From positions 1 to 64,000 of the forward strand of contig CAVWFH010000018.1 of assembly GCA_963754065.1 (NCBI GenBank): a DNA stretch of 64,000 nt, given 5' to 3'. This DNA is from JALORV01 sp963754065 (lineage in GTDB: Bacteria > Pseudomonadota > Gammaproteobacteria > Burkholderiales > Burkholderiaceae_F). Numbering within the stretch: the first letter of the stretch is position 1; each line of letters opens with the position of its first letter. The notes below the pieces were generated by a model. That model did no database searches and was not told the DNA's origin. It saw nothing but the letters and a program-made list of their open reading frames with translations. The position numbers were made by a program, and so were the translations under genes. Below, piece by piece: positions 45,950 through 55,759 of the stretch.

Positions 45950-46648
45950 CTACGGAAGGTCGAACACCAGGACCTCGGCACTCTCGCCCTGCGACAGTTC
46001 GAGCCGATCGATTTCAGTGATCTTCGCGGCGTCGCCTGCAGTGAGCAACTTACCGTTTACCCGCACGCTGCCTCGTGCCACATGAACGTACGCGCGCCGC
46101 CCCTGTGCGATGTCGAGCGTCGCGGACTCGGCACCGTCGAACAGACCCGCATACACCCGCGCATCCTGGTGAATCGTCAGCGAACCTTCGGCGCCATCGG
46201 GTGATGCGACCAGTCGCAGGCGTCCACGCTTGTCGGCCACTTCGAAGCGCTTCTCTTCGTAACTCGGCGCGATCCCGGTGACGTTCGGGATGATCCAGAT
46301 CTGCAGGAAGTGCGTCGTCTGCGAGTTCGAATGGTTGAACTCCGAGTGCATCACGCCACGACCGGCACTCATGCGCTGCACGTCTCCGGGACGGATCACC
46401 GAACCGTTGCCCATGCTGTCCTTGTGGGCGAGTTCGCCGTCCAGCACATAGCTGATGATCTCCATGTCTCGATGGCCATGCGTGCCGAATCCCATGCCGG
46501 GCGCGACCCGGTCTTCGTTGATGACCCGCAGCGGCCCAAAGGCGACGTGGTCCGGATCATGATATTCAGCGAATGAGAAGCTGTGGAAGGACTTGAGCCA
46601 GCCATGATCGGCGTAGCCGCGCTCGTTGCCTGCTCGTAGCGACATCAT
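45950..46648 (-). CDS. Pirin-family cupin protein (YhaK/YhhW-like)
   Basis: A 232-residue bicupin. The metal-binding site appears in MGFGTHGHRDMEIISYVLDG near residue 57 (two His and a Glu) with the later His in GVMHSEFNHS. YhhW and human pirin show quercetin 2,3-dioxygenase activity, while others act in redox sensing. AAGGAG stands 8 bases before ATG 46648, which I prefer to the longer frame from 46726 that would enter the operator region. Divergent from lysR, with DoxX downstream. Confidence 0.92.
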   Translation of the reverse strand: MMSLRAGNERGYADHGWLKSFHSFSFAEYHDPDHVAFGPLRVINEDRVAPGMGFGTHGHRDMEIISYVLDGELAHKDSMGNGSVIRPGDVQRMSAGRGVMHSEFNHSNSQTTHFLQIWIIPNVTGIAPSYEEKRFEVADKRGRLRLVASPDGAEGSLTIHQDARVYAGLFDGAESATLDIAQGRRAYVHVARGSVRVNGKLLTAGDAAKITEIDRLELSQGESAEVLVFDLP

Positions 46649-46717
46649 TGAATTCGCTCCTTTCATTCGAGTGGTTCCGTCACTGACCGGAAAGGCAGAT
46701 CGAATTCTGATCGGATA

Positions 46718-46736
46718 CCCGAGCAATTACATCGGG
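46718..46736. promoter_or_regulatory. Possible LysR operator
   Basis: An inverted repeat, CCCGA-N9-TCGGG, lies in the 125-base region between the divergent pirin and lysR genes, about 70 bases before the pirin start and 38 before the lysR start. The size and position fit a LysR-type binding site, but binding is inferred. Confidence 0.35.
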
Positions 46737-46773
46737 ATTAGACTGACGAAGTCGTTCGAATCTGTTCAACATC

Positions 46774-47688
46774 ATGCCCGCCTTGACCCTGGACGCACTT
46801 CAGCTGATCGATGCCATCGCGCGGCGCGGCAGCTTCGCCGGGGCGGCCGAAGAACTCGGCCGCGTCCCGTCGGCGGTCACCTACGCGGTGCGCCGGCTCG
46901 AGGGCGATCTCGACGTATTGCTGTTCGACCGGCGCGGCTATCGCGCCCGCCTGACGCCCGCTGGCGAGGAACTGTTGCGCGAGGGTCGCCACCTGCTGGC
47001 CGCCGCCGATGAACTGGCGCAGCGCGTGCGGCGTGTGGCGTCGGGCTGGGAACAGGAACTCACGCTGGCACTCGACAACCTCATTCCGTTCGCCCGGCTG
47101 ATCCCGCTGCTCGATGAATTCATGCGCGTCGCGCCGACGCAGCTGAAGATCACCGACGAAGTCCTGGGCGGAACCTGGGACGCGCTGATGTCGGGCCGCG
47201 CCGACCTCGCAATCGGTGCGATCCAGGAAGGCCCGGAACCGTCGCGCCTCGGTGCCGGCTATCGGGCCGAACCGCTCGGCAGCGTGAGTTTCGTGTTTGC
47301 CGTGGCGCCAAGCCACCCACTGGCCGCGGTCGGATCTCCGCTACCCGCCGGCGAATTGCGCAAGTACCGGCAAGTTGTCGTCGCCGACACGTCTCAGCGC
47401 ATGGCCCCCCGGGCAGCCGGACTGCTGGGACTGGCCGACGTGCTCACAGTACCGACTCTGGCTGCGAAGATCGCCGCGCAGAAGGCCGGGCTCGGCTGCG
47501 GGTTCCTGCCGGCGCATCTGGTGCGCGACGCACTGGCGCGCGGCGAACTGATCGTGAAGACGACGGACCAGGAGCGCGGCGACAGCACGATGCACATGGC
47601 GTGGCGCAACGACGCCCGCGGCAAGGCGGTCGCGTGGTGGCTGGAAAAGCTCAGGACGTCCGCGACACGCGCGGCACTAGTGGCGTGA
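46774..47688 (+). CDS. LysR-family transcriptional regulator
   Basis: A 304-residue LysR regulator. The N-terminal winged helix spans residues 1-60 (LQLIDAIARRGSFAGAAEEL, then PSAVTYAVRRLEGDL), followed by the linker helix and a two-lobed effector domain (residues 90-300). Its divergence from the pirin-DoxX pair suggests it controls them, as for many YhaK/pirin loci. The effector is unknown. The 3' end overlaps the convergent GGDEF gene by 38 bases. Confidence 0.93.
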   Translation: MPALTLDALQLIDAIARRGSFAGAAEELGRVPSAVTYAVRRLEGDLDVLLFDRRGYRARLTPAGEELLREGRHLLAAADELAQRVRRVASGWEQELTLALDNLIPFARLIPLLDEFMRVAPTQLKITDEVLGGTWDALMSGRADLAIGAIQEGPEPSRLGAGYRAEPLGSVSFVFAVAPSHPLAAVGSPLPAGELRKYRQVVVADTSQRMAPRAAGLLGLADVLTVPTLAAKIAAQKAGLGCGFLPAHLVRDALARGELIVKTTDQERGDSTMHMAWRNDARGKAVAWWLEKLRTSATRAALVA

Positions 47689-50677
47689 CGTTGGAGGGCA
47701 GGCCGGCGCCCTGCGCGAACGCGAAGCGGTTCTTGCCCTTGAGCTTGGCGTCGTACATCGCCAGATCGGCGAGCTGCAGCAGTCGCTCGAGATCCCGCCC
47801 CTGCTCGGGAGCGAGCGACACGCCGATGCTGGCCGACACGCTGAGCGGCGGTCGGCCTTGCTGCTGGGCGACCGGCTGCTCGATCGCCTGCAACAGCCGC
47901 GTGGCAATGCGTTCGACTTCAAGGACGGAGCCGACGTCAGGCACCAGCACGGCGAACTCGTCACCGCCGCGGCGCGCGACCGTGTCCTGCGGCCGCATCA
48001 CGCGTGTCAGCCTCGCCGCGATCTCGCGCAGCATGTCGTCACCGACTTCGTGGCCGTAGCGGTCGTTGACTTCCTTGAACCCGTCGAGATCGATAGCCAG
48101 CACCGCGCAGCTGACCTTGCGCAGTTCCGAGGTTGCCAGTGCCGCAGCAGCGCGTTCGGCCAGCAGACGACGGTTCGGCAGTCCGGTCAGGTCGTCGTGC
48201 TGCGCTTCGTGCAGAGCGCTCGCCTCGCGGCGCTTGATCATGTCGATATCGGCAATGACCAGCACGAATTCGCCCGCGGCGATCGAACGCGCAGTGATCT
48301 GGCACCAGGCGGCGCCTTCGCCATGGCCGAGACGGGCACCGCGCTGCACTCGCAGCTCGCGCACCACGGCCTGGTCACGGCTGCGTGCCTCGTCCGACGC
48401 CTGCGTCAGTTCATCCCAGTCCTCGCGTTCGAGCAGGCATTCGCTGAGCGGTACGCGCGCGAGTTGCTCGGGCGGCAGTCCGGCCAGGCGCAGGAATGCG
48501 TCATTGCAGCGCTGCACCAGGCCCTGCTTGACGACCGCAATCGCCTGTCCGGCGGAGTCCAGCACGGTACGTTCGACCCGCAGCGCTTCGGACAAGCGCG
48601 TTTCGCGCGACTTCAGTGCGGTGAGGTCGGCGTTCATGCCGATCGCACCGGCGAAGCGGCCGCCCGGATGGCGCAGTGGCACGGCGCTGATGGACACGAT
48701 GACGCGGCGTCCTTCCTGCGTGATGTGAACCGCCTCCAGGTCCCGGATCGAACGGCCCTCGCGCAGTCCCTCGAAGGCGCGCCGCACCGCCGGTTGCTCG
48801 GCATCGGTCGGCAGCAGGACCGACGCCGGCTTGCCGAGCAGTTCCCGCGTTTCATAGCCGTAGATGTCGCGCGCCGCGCGCCGGCTCGCAAAGGTCAGCG
48901 TGAAATGCTCATCGCAGGCCCAGATCAGGCTCGCTGACGCTTCCACCAGCGACTTGTACTGGCCCTTGCTGCGCTTGAGACGGTCGATCTCGAGCAACTC
49001 GAACGGCGAAGCGATCGTGTCCATCACGAGCACGGCCTGCATGCGCTTGCCTTCATACGGCACGAAGTGGCTGCGCAGGCTCAGGCGCCCGCCGGAGCGG
49101 CTGGTGCGCGCATTGCGGACGTCGAAACTCGGCTTGCCACGCAGCGCTTTCTGCAGCGCTTCCTGAACGACGGGCAAGGACTCCGGCTTGAAGGCGAACG
49201 CGGCATGCCACTCCGGACGCGTGCGCGCCTCGGCCACCATGCCCCAGCGCCGCGGGTCTGTGCCTGTCGCATGGACGACGCGCCCGGACGTATCGACGAG
49301 CCAGACGACCACCGGCAGCCGCGATAGCAGGTCCGCGACCGGCTCGGCCGGCACGCGCGGCGCCTCGGGACGCGCAGCCGCAATCGTGCCGATCACCGGC
49401 GCGAGGCTCTCCGCTCCGGTCGGCCGGACGACGCAGACGACGCGCACTTCGCGCGGCACTCCCTGCGTGTCACGCAGGGCCATGCGTTCATCGAACACCG
49501 TTCCCGAGCGCAGGAACTCGCGGTACAGCGCATGCACGCGATCGCGATCCTCGGCAGCGAGCAGGTAGGCCAGAGGAAACGCAGCCGCATCGCTCGCACG
49601 CTGACCTTCCTCCGGCGCCGGGAACTCGCGCGGCACGACCAGCACACCACGCTCGTCGCGATACCACGGCAATCCCTGCAGGCCGCCGATCCACTCGGCG
49701 AAGCGACGCGCGTCTTCCAGGAGCCGCGCAGGCCCGAACGGCTCCTGGGCTGCCTTGGTCAGCGCAATGACCATGATCGACGAGACTCGCCCCGGCTCCA
49801 TGTAGCGCACGCGCCCGGACCAGAGCGCGCCGTCGAACGTCCGATCGGCGGGCCGCACATCGACCGAAGCGCTCGACTCGGAACGGTGCTTTTCGGGCTG
49901 CAGGGCCTCCGGCGGTTCGGCGATCAGGCATTCATCGAGCGTGCAGCCGAGGATCGAGCGTTCGCTGCGGCCGATGAACTCGCAGGCCGAGCGATTGACC
50001 TCGATGATGCGACCGTTGCGAGCGACGATCACCGGCGTGGGCATCGCATGGATGGCGGCCTGCCAGCCGAACTTGGTCGGATTGCTGATCAGCGTCGGTG
50101 CCACGCGGCGGTCGGCGTGGCGACCGAGGGGTTGCTGCCGACCGAGCCACCAGACCGCCAGCAACCACAGCGGGAACGCTAGGGAGAAACTGGTCAGCGT
50201 GTCGCTCGTTCGCGCCGCGATGACAGCGAGCACGCCGACCCAGGCGGCGACATAAAAGGTCCAGACGCGCGGCCAGCCGCCGAAGCTCAAGGCCGACAGC
50301 AGCACTCCACCGGCGGCCGCGAACGCGCCCGGCCCCGCAACGAACGCAACCGGCTTCGGCACCCATGCGAACAGCACGGCCCAGAGCAGCACATCGGCCA
50401 CGGCGCAGGCGAGGTACTGGCGCGCGCAGCGCGCGTCGACAGGTATCGGCTGGCGCGCATCGCCATAGGTCGTGGCCAGCAGATAACGCGCTGCCGAGTT
50501 GACGGCGTACAACGCAAACCAGCCCCAGACGAGCGCCGGTGCGTCCGCTGCCATGGCGCTGGCAGCAGCGACCAGACCCACCAGCAGCAGTACCGGCAGC
50601 AGCCTGCGCTCGACCGCGAACGGCACGCGAAGGTCGAACCGTACCTCGGGCGACCGCGCTGATGTGGCGCGTCGCAA
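47651..50677 (-). CDS. PAS-containing diguanylate cyclase
   Basis: A 1008-residue signalling protein. Residues 20-190 contain about five membrane helices; at least four PAS-like domains follow (starting near residues 205, 435, 585 and 720), and the last 170 residues are a GGDEF domain. The catalytic motif is intact (ARRGGDEFAVLVPD near 905), as are the metal and substrate residues in LPNRRLLAERA and LDGFKEVNDRYGHEVGD. An inhibitory-site RPQD lies five residues before GGDEF, so product inhibition is likely. It should make c-di-GMP in response to several signals. A second, similar cyclase gene lies immediately upstream. Confidence 0.93.
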   Translation of the reverse strand: MRRATSARSPEVRFDLRVPFAVERRLLPVLLLVGLVAAASAMAADAPALVWGWFALYAVNSAARYLLATTYGDARQPIPVDARCARQYLACAVADVLLWAVLFAWVPKPVAFVAGPGAFAAAGGVLLSALSFGGWPRVWTFYVAAWVGVLAVIAARTSDTLTSFSLAFPLWLLAVWWLGRQQPLGRHADRRVAPTLISNPTKFGWQAAIHAMPTPVIVARNGRIIEVNRSACEFIGRSERSILGCTLDECLIAEPPEALQPEKHRSESSASVDVRPADRTFDGALWSGRVRYMEPGRVSSIMVIALTKAAQEPFGPARLLEDARRFAEWIGGLQGLPWYRDERGVLVVPREFPAPEEGQRASDAAAFPLAYLLAAEDRDRVHALYREFLRSGTVFDERMALRDTQGVPREVRVVCVVRPTGAESLAPVIGTIAAARPEAPRVPAEPVADLLSRLPVVVWLVDTSGRVVHATGTDPRRWGMVAEARTRPEWHAAFAFKPESLPVVQEALQKALRGKPSFDVRNARTSRSGGRLSLRSHFVPYEGKRMQAVLVMDTIASPFELLEIDRLKRSKGQYKSLVEASASLIWACDEHFTLTFASRRAARDIYGYETRELLGKPASVLLPTDAEQPAVRRAFEGLREGRSIRDLEAVHITQEGRRVIVSISAVPLRHPGGRFAGAIGMNADLTALKSRETRLSEALRVERTVLDSAGQAIAVVKQGLVQRCNDAFLRLAGLPPEQLARVPLSECLLEREDWDELTQASDEARSRDQAVVRELRVQRGARLGHGEGAAWCQITARSIAAGEFVLVIADIDMIKRREASALHEAQHDDLTGLPNRRLLAERAAAALATSELRKVSCAVLAIDLDGFKEVNDRYGHEVGDDMLREIAARLTRVMRPQDTVARRGGDEFAVLVPDVGSVLEVERIATRLLQAIEQPVAQQQGRPPLSVSASIGVSLAPEQGRDLERLLQLADLAMYDAKLKGKNRFAFAQGAGLPSNVTPLVPRVSRTS

Positions 50678-50875
50678 CGCACTGAGTCCCCGGGTCAGTC
50701 CCTTCGTATCGATCGCGAACTCCGCAAAAGCAATGCACCCGACTGCGCGATATCACATCGCCGGGCGCTGGGGAGCCATGCTAGCGGTCACGTGAAAGGC
50801 ACGGCAATTGCCGGCAGTCGGCCGGCCGAAGGTTAGTCCGAACGGACGATGAGTGCGCGGTCGCGCCGCACGGGC

Positions 50876-53170
50876 TCAGTTGACCCGGCTGGGCGCAACC
50901 GCAGTCTTGGCAAGTTCGCTGGCAAGTTGGTAGCGGTTCTTGCCACCCGCCTTGGCGGCGTACATCGCGCCATCGGCTGCAGCCAGCAGCGTGTCGAAGT
51001 CGTGCCCGTCACCGGGAAACATGGCCACACCGACACTCGCATGCAGCCGCAGGGAGCGTCCATGGTTCTCGACGTTCTCGCTCGCTGCGGCAATCAGCTT
51101 CTCGGCCACGACCATCGCGATCGACGGCTGCTCGATTTCCGGCAGCAGCACCACGAACTCGTCGCCCCCGGTGCGTGCGACCACGTCGTAGTCACGCAGC
51201 ACGCCCGACAGGCGCAATGCGACACGCTTCAGCAGGTTGTCGCCATAGGAGTGGCCAAAGAGATCATTGATCTCCTTGAACCCATCCAGGTCCAGCACGA
51301 GCACGGCCGCGAGCCGCCGCTTCTGCAGCGCGACCGACAGCAGGCGGCGGGCGTGCTCGCCCAGCTGCCGGCGATTCGGCAGGCCGGTGAGATCGTCGTG
51401 GTTGGCCTGATGCCAGGCCAGTTCCTCGCGCCGCTTCAGCGAGGTGATGTCGGTCAGCACCAGGATGTAGGCACCGCCATCGCCGGCCTGCCGCGACGTC
51501 AGCTGGCACCAGACATTGCGGCCGTCGTTGGCGCGCAGCATCACTTCATGGATCGCTGCCTCGCCGCGTACGGCGGCCGCGCGCGTGGCCTGGTCGATCG
51601 TTTCCCAGTCGGAACGGGCAGCGAGGATCTCTTCGACGGGCTGGCCGACCAGCGCCTCGCGCGTCACCCCCAGCATGCGCGCCAGCGCGCGGTTCGGGCC
51701 TTCGATGCGCGCATTGCGCACGAACACGATGCCCTCGCCTGCCGCGTCGAACACCGCCTGCTGATTGCGCATCGCGATGTTCAGTTCGCGCTCGCGCTGC
51801 TTCATCGCCGTGATGTCGGCGCAGACACCGGTCACTGATTCGACCTGACCGGCCTCGTTGAGGATAGGCATCGCGCTGACGTTGACATGCACGGCGTCGC
51901 CCTGGCGGTTGCGCAGCACGGCCTCCATGCCGAACACCGACCGCCCGTGCATGGCCGGCGAAAAGCGGCGCAGGAACTCGCGCCGCGTAAATCCCGGCCC
52001 GTTGAAGTCGGCCACATGGCGTCCCATCAGCTCGCGCGGCTCGACTCCGAACATGTCGCGGCAGGCACGATCCGAAACAAACGTCAGCCGCCCCTTCTCG
52101 TCGGATACCCAGATCAGCGAAGGTGACGCCTCGACCAGCGCGCGGTAGCGACGCTCGCTGTCGACAAGACGGTGCTGCGCAATGCGGTGCTCGGTGTTGT
52201 CGACGATCGACAGCACCAGCCGCGTCGGCTTGCCATCGCTGCCGCGAACCGACTCGCCCCGCAGGGTGACCCACACGTAGCCGCCATCCGCGCGCCGCAG
52301 CCTGCACTCTTCGCGCAGTGGCGCGCCGGTTTCGGTGTGCTTCCTGCGCGCCGCAAGAACACGGTTGCGGTCGTCGGGATGCAGGGCGTCGGAGAATCGA
52401 TGGTCCTTGAGGAAAGTGTCCCGATCGTCGTAACCCAGAATGCTGAAGTAGCGCGCCGAGAAGAATCGTTCGCCGGTCAACAGGTTGGTATCGGCAATGC
52501 CGGCATCGATCGCATCGAGCGCCAGGCGCAGTTGCTCGCGGCTCCGGTTGAGCTCGGCGTTGGCTTGCTCCTGGGTGCGCGCCGACAGATCGGCGCGATG
52601 GCGCATCGACAGGTTGTTCGACAGCGCCCGCTTCAGCCATTGCGCAGTCAGCGCACCGCCGATCATCGTCATCGTCCAGGTCAGCAAGACCAGTTCGTGG
52701 TGCGGCATGTCGCGCGACAGCAGCGCGACGAGCTGTGCAAAGCCGACCGGAATTGCGAACGCCATCCATGGCAGGCCGGCCGGCGCGAAGGGCAGCAGCA
52801 CGCCCAGCGCGACCAGCAAGGACAGGCCGAACTGGAACCGCAGACCGAAGTCCGTAGTCGACGGCAGCAGCACCAGCAGCATCGCCCAAACGATTCCCTC
52901 GGTTGCGGCCAGCAGCGCGTACCACTCGGCGCGCGGCGGCAGCTTGCGCGGGTGCGCGGCAAGCTGATTCAGTGCGCTCTGGCAAAACGCCGTGCGTGCG
53001 AGCACCGCGCACGCGAGTGCGACCCACCAGATGGAGGCTGCGGGAATCCGGTCTTCGCGTGCCAGCAGGAGCACCGCCAGCAGGCCGAAGGCAAGGCTCG
53101 CGAACCACGTGTTGCGTCCGAGTCCGACGGCGATCTTGAAGAGTTCGGCGGTAACGGCGCGTCGTGCCAC
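50876..53170 (-). CDS. PAS-containing diguanylate cyclase
   Basis: A 764-residue membrane cyclase with about six N-terminal helices (residues 20-195), three PAS domains (near 210, 340 and 465, the first with a PAC-type DGGYVWVTLRGESV) and a C-terminal GGDEF domain. ARTGGDEFVVLLPE near 665 is intact, the metal-binding LDLDGFKEINDLFGHSYGDN is present, and RDYD five residues before GGDEF is an inhibitory site. It is 198 bases upstream of the other cyclase on the same strand; the two share layout and probably arose by duplication. Confidence 0.93.
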   Translation of the reverse strand: MARRAVTAELFKIAVGLGRNTWFASLAFGLLAVLLLAREDRIPAASIWWVALACAVLARTAFCQSALNQLAAHPRKLPPRAEWYALLAATEGIVWAMLLVLLPSTTDFGLRFQFGLSLLVALGVLLPFAPAGLPWMAFAIPVGFAQLVALLSRDMPHHELVLLTWTMTMIGGALTAQWLKRALSNNLSMRHRADLSARTQEQANAELNRSREQLRLALDAIDAGIADTNLLTGERFFSARYFSILGYDDRDTFLKDHRFSDALHPDDRNRVLAARRKHTETGAPLREECRLRRADGGYVWVTLRGESVRGSDGKPTRLVLSIVDNTEHRIAQHRLVDSERRYRALVEASPSLIWVSDEKGRLTFVSDRACRDMFGVEPRELMGRHVADFNGPGFTRREFLRRFSPAMHGRSVFGMEAVLRNRQGDAVHVNVSAMPILNEAGQVESVTGVCADITAMKQRERELNIAMRNQQAVFDAAGEGIVFVRNARIEGPNRALARMLGVTREALVGQPVEEILAARSDWETIDQATRAAAVRGEAAIHEVMLRANDGRNVWCQLTSRQAGDGGAYILVLTDITSLKRREELAWHQANHDDLTGLPNRRQLGEHARRLLSVALQKRRLAAVLVLDLDGFKEINDLFGHSYGDNLLKRVALRLSGVLRDYDVVARTGGDEFVVLLPEIEQPSIAMVVAEKLIAAASENVENHGRSLRLHASVGVAMFPGDGHDFDTLLAAADGAMYAAKAGGKNRYQLASELAKTAVAPSRVN

Positions 53171-53301
53171 GGGTTCAGAATCTGCGTCGACAGCGCCGGC
53201 AGGGCGCGGCTCGGAGGGAGGTTGGCGTGGCGGGATAATCGCCGCAACAGGGCTTCGCCTGAGCCGCGATATGCGCGGTGGTTACATCGGTAATCGGCAT
53301 C

Positions 53302-54216
53302 ATGCAGACCTCAAGTCCCCAGGCTCCCGCGCAAACGTCCGAATACCGGGGCCGATTCGCACCTTCTCCGACCGGGCCGTTGCACGCGGGATCGCTGGTC
53401 GCGGCGCTGGCGAGCTGGCTGGACGCACGGGCGCACGGCGGCACGTGGCTGGTGCGCATCGAAGATCTGGATCCGCCGCGCGAAGTCCCGGGTGCCACGG
53501 CCGACATCGTCGCCACGCTGTCGGCCTGCGGTATGACCTCCGACGAGCCGGTCGTGTTACAGAGCGAACGCAGCCAGCACTACACGGACGCGTTCGACCG
53601 TCTGCAGGATCAGGGATGGGTCTACGGTTGCGCGTGCAGCCGCACGGAAGTCGAACTGGCGGCTGCGCGCGAAGGCCGGTCGGCCGGTGTCTATCCCGGC
53701 ACGTGCCGTAACGGTTCCAGCGGCCGCACGGTGCGCGCGTGGCGCCTCCGGGTGCCGGCAGAGTGGGTGGAGTTTGAAGATCGCGCCGCCGGCCGCTTCG
53801 GGCAGTACCTTGACCGGGACGTGGGCGACTTCGTCGTGCGTCGGGCCGACGGCCTGTGGGCCTATCAGCTCGCCGTCGTCGTCGACGATGCCGCCCAACG
53901 CATCACCGACATCGTGCGCGGCGCCGATTTACTGGACAACACTCCGCGCCAGCTGGTTTTGCAGCGGACACTCGACGTGCCGACGCCGCGCTACCTGCAC
54001 GTTCCACTGGTGGTCAACGAACGCGGCGGCAAGCTGTCGAAGCAGACCGGTGCGCGCGCCGTCGACCGGCGGGACGCGCTCGGTGAACTCGAACGCGCCG
54101 CTCACCATCTCGGGTTGCCGCGCATCCGCGCTACGACGGTTGCGCATTTCCTGCGCAGCGCCACAGCGGCCTGGTCCGACCACTGGCACAGCGGGCGCGA
54201 TCTGCGTCGCGTCTAG
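53302..54216 (+). CDS. gluQ: Glutamyl-Q tRNA(Asp) synthetase
   Basis: A 304-residue truncated relative of glutamyl-tRNA synthetase that attaches glutamate to queuosine in the anticodon of tRNA-Asp. It has the HIGH-equivalent RFAPSPTGPLHAGSL near residue 20, RIEDLDPPREVPG near 55, a zinc-type Cys set in YGCACSRTEV and YPGTCRNG near 110-135, the DIVRGADLLDNTPRQ segment, and the KMSKS-equivalent GGKLSKQTGA near 230. The anticodon-binding domain is absent, as expected. ATG 53302 is preferred over a GTG at 53278; no strong ribosome site is seen for either. Confidence 0.94.
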   Translation: MQTSSPQAPAQTSEYRGRFAPSPTGPLHAGSLVAALASWLDARAHGGTWLVRIEDLDPPREVPGATADIVATLSACGMTSDEPVVLQSERSQHYTDAFDRLQDQGWVYGCACSRTEVELAAAREGRSAGVYPGTCRNGSSGRTVRAWRLRVPAEWVEFEDRAAGRFGQYLDRDVGDFVVRRADGLWAYQLAVVVDDAAQRITDIVRGADLLDNTPRQLVLQRTLDVPTPRYLHVPLVVNERGGKLSKQTGARAVDRRDALGELERAAHHLGLPRIRATTVAHFLRSATAAWSDHWHSGRDLRRV

Positions 54217-54226
54217 CGCACAGCAG

Positions 54227-55666
54227 TTAGCGCACGGCCGCGACGACGCTCGCCACGGCCGCCGTCAGTTGCTTCGCATAAGGAATGTGAAGAAACTCGT
54301 TGGGTCCGTGCGCATTCGAATGGGGTCCCAGCACGCCGGTGATCACAAACTGGGCTTGCGGAAAGCGCTCACCGAGCATGTTCATGAACGGAATCGTCCC
54401 GCCCTCCCCGACCCAGGCCGCTTCCTTCCCATAGACACGGCGCGATGCCTCGTCGAGCGTTCGCTTCAGCCACGGCGCGGTGACCGGCGCGTTCCAGCCG
54501 GTGGCGCCCCAGTCCGGTGTGAAGCTGACCTTGGCGTTGTAGGGTGGAGCATCGGTCAGCGCACGCTGCATCGCCCGCGTCGCCTCTTCGCCGTCGACGG
54601 TCGGCGGGATTCGCATGCTCAGCTTGAACGTCGTCTTGGGCCGCAGCACATTGCCTGCCGAGTCGATCGCCGGGAATCCTGCGGCTCCGGTCACCGCAAG
54701 CGCCGGACGCCACGTGCGATTCAGGATCGCCTCGACCGGATCGGTCGTGGTCGGTTGAGCGTGCATATGGCCGTCCGGTCCATGCGTGCAGCTGACCCAC
54801 GGATACTCCTGCCACACCGAGTCGCCCAGGATCGCGCCCGCCGCCCGCGCCTGTTGCAGGCGCTCGTCCGGAATCTCGGCGTGCAGTTCAGGCAGGAGCA
54901 CCCGTCCGGTGGCCGGATCGTCGAGCCGGTTCAGCAGTTGCCGCGCAATGCGGAACGACGAAGGCACGATGCCGCTGGCGTGCCCAGAATGCACGCCCTC
55001 CGACAGGATCTCTACGGTCAGCACGCCGCCGACCAGTCCGCGCAGCGAGGTCGTCACCCACAGCTGCTCGTAGCTGCGGCAACCCGAGTCGAGGCCGACG
55101 ACGAGTTGCACGTCGCCAAAGCGTGGCGTCAGCAGTTCGAGGTAGTCGGGCAGATCGGGGCTGCCACTCTCCTCGCAGGTTTCGATGATGCCGACACAGC
55201 GGGGCCGCGGCACTCCCTGTGCGTCGATCGCCGCGATCGTCGTCAGCGCTGCATAGATCGCATAGCCGTCGTCCGCACTGCCGCGACCGTACAGCTTGCC
55301 ATCCTCGATCACGGGCTTCCATGGGCCGAGGTCGTCGCGCCATCCGACCATCTCCGGTTGCTTGTCCAGGTGACCGTAGAAGAGCACCGTGCGGTCGTTG
55401 CCCAGCCCGTGGGTCGCCGGCACGTCGAAGAGCAAGCATGGTGTCCTGCCCTCGATCGCCACCAGTTCGATCGTCAATCCAGCGATCGCCTGCGAGCGAC
55501 ACCACGCTTCGGCATCCTTGACCACTTGCTGCAGGTACCCATGGGCCGCCCAGCTGGCATCGAATGCCGGCGACTTGGCCGGCACCCGGACATAGTCGAC
55601 CAGGCGGGGGACCAGGTCGCGATCCCACTTGTCGGCAATGAAGCGATTCAGGTCAGCAAGGTTCAT
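54227..55666 (-). CDS. M20-family metallopeptidase
   Basis: A 479-residue dinuclear zinc peptidase of the M20 (CNDP/ArgE/DapE) family. Metal ligands are visible as His in VLFYGHLDKQPEM, Asp in GRGSADDGYAIYAAL, the catalytic Glu pair in IETCEESGSPDL, Asp in VGLDSGCR and a late His in GVLGPHSNAHGPNEF. The dimerisation lid domain lies at about residues 215-370. Members cleave dipeptides or N-acyl amino acids; the length and HLDKQPE motif place it with carnosine-dipeptidase-like enzymes. Convergent with gluQ, 10 bases apart. Confidence 0.92.
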   Translation of the reverse strand: MNLADLNRFIADKWDRDLVPRLVDYVRVPAKSPAFDASWAAHGYLQQVVKDAEAWCRSQAIAGLTIELVAIEGRTPCLLFDVPATHGLGNDRTVLFYGHLDKQPEMVGWRDDLGPWKPVIEDGKLYGRGSADDGYAIYAALTTIAAIDAQGVPRPRCVGIIETCEESGSPDLPDYLELLTPRFGDVQLVVGLDSGCRSYEQLWVTTSLRGLVGGVLTVEILSEGVHSGHASGIVPSSFRIARQLLNRLDDPATGRVLLPELHAEIPDERLQQARAAGAILGDSVWQEYPWVSCTHGPDGHMHAQPTTTDPVEAILNRTWRPALAVTGAAGFPAIDSAGNVLRPKTTFKLSMRIPPTVDGEEATRAMQRALTDAPPYNAKVSFTPDWGATGWNAPVTAPWLKRTLDEASRRVYGKEAAWVGEGGTIPFMNMLGERFPQAQFVITGVLGPHSNAHGPNEFLHIPYAKQLTAAVASVVAAVR

Positions 55667-55714
55667 CGGCGGCTCCCGGGTTCAGGAAGCATCCAGTGTA
55701 TCGGCCGGTCGCCC

Positions 55715-55741
55715 AAAGAAAACGGCCGCCGCAGCGGCCGT
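55715..55741 (-). terminator. Intrinsic terminator of the multiheme cytochrome cluster
   Basis: On the minus strand ACGGCCGC-TGCG-GCGGCCGT forms an 8-base-pair stem followed by TTTCTTT, beginning 19 bases after the octaheme cytochrome stop codon. Confidence 0.75.
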
Positions 55742-55759
55742 CGTCCTGTCGCAGCAGCT

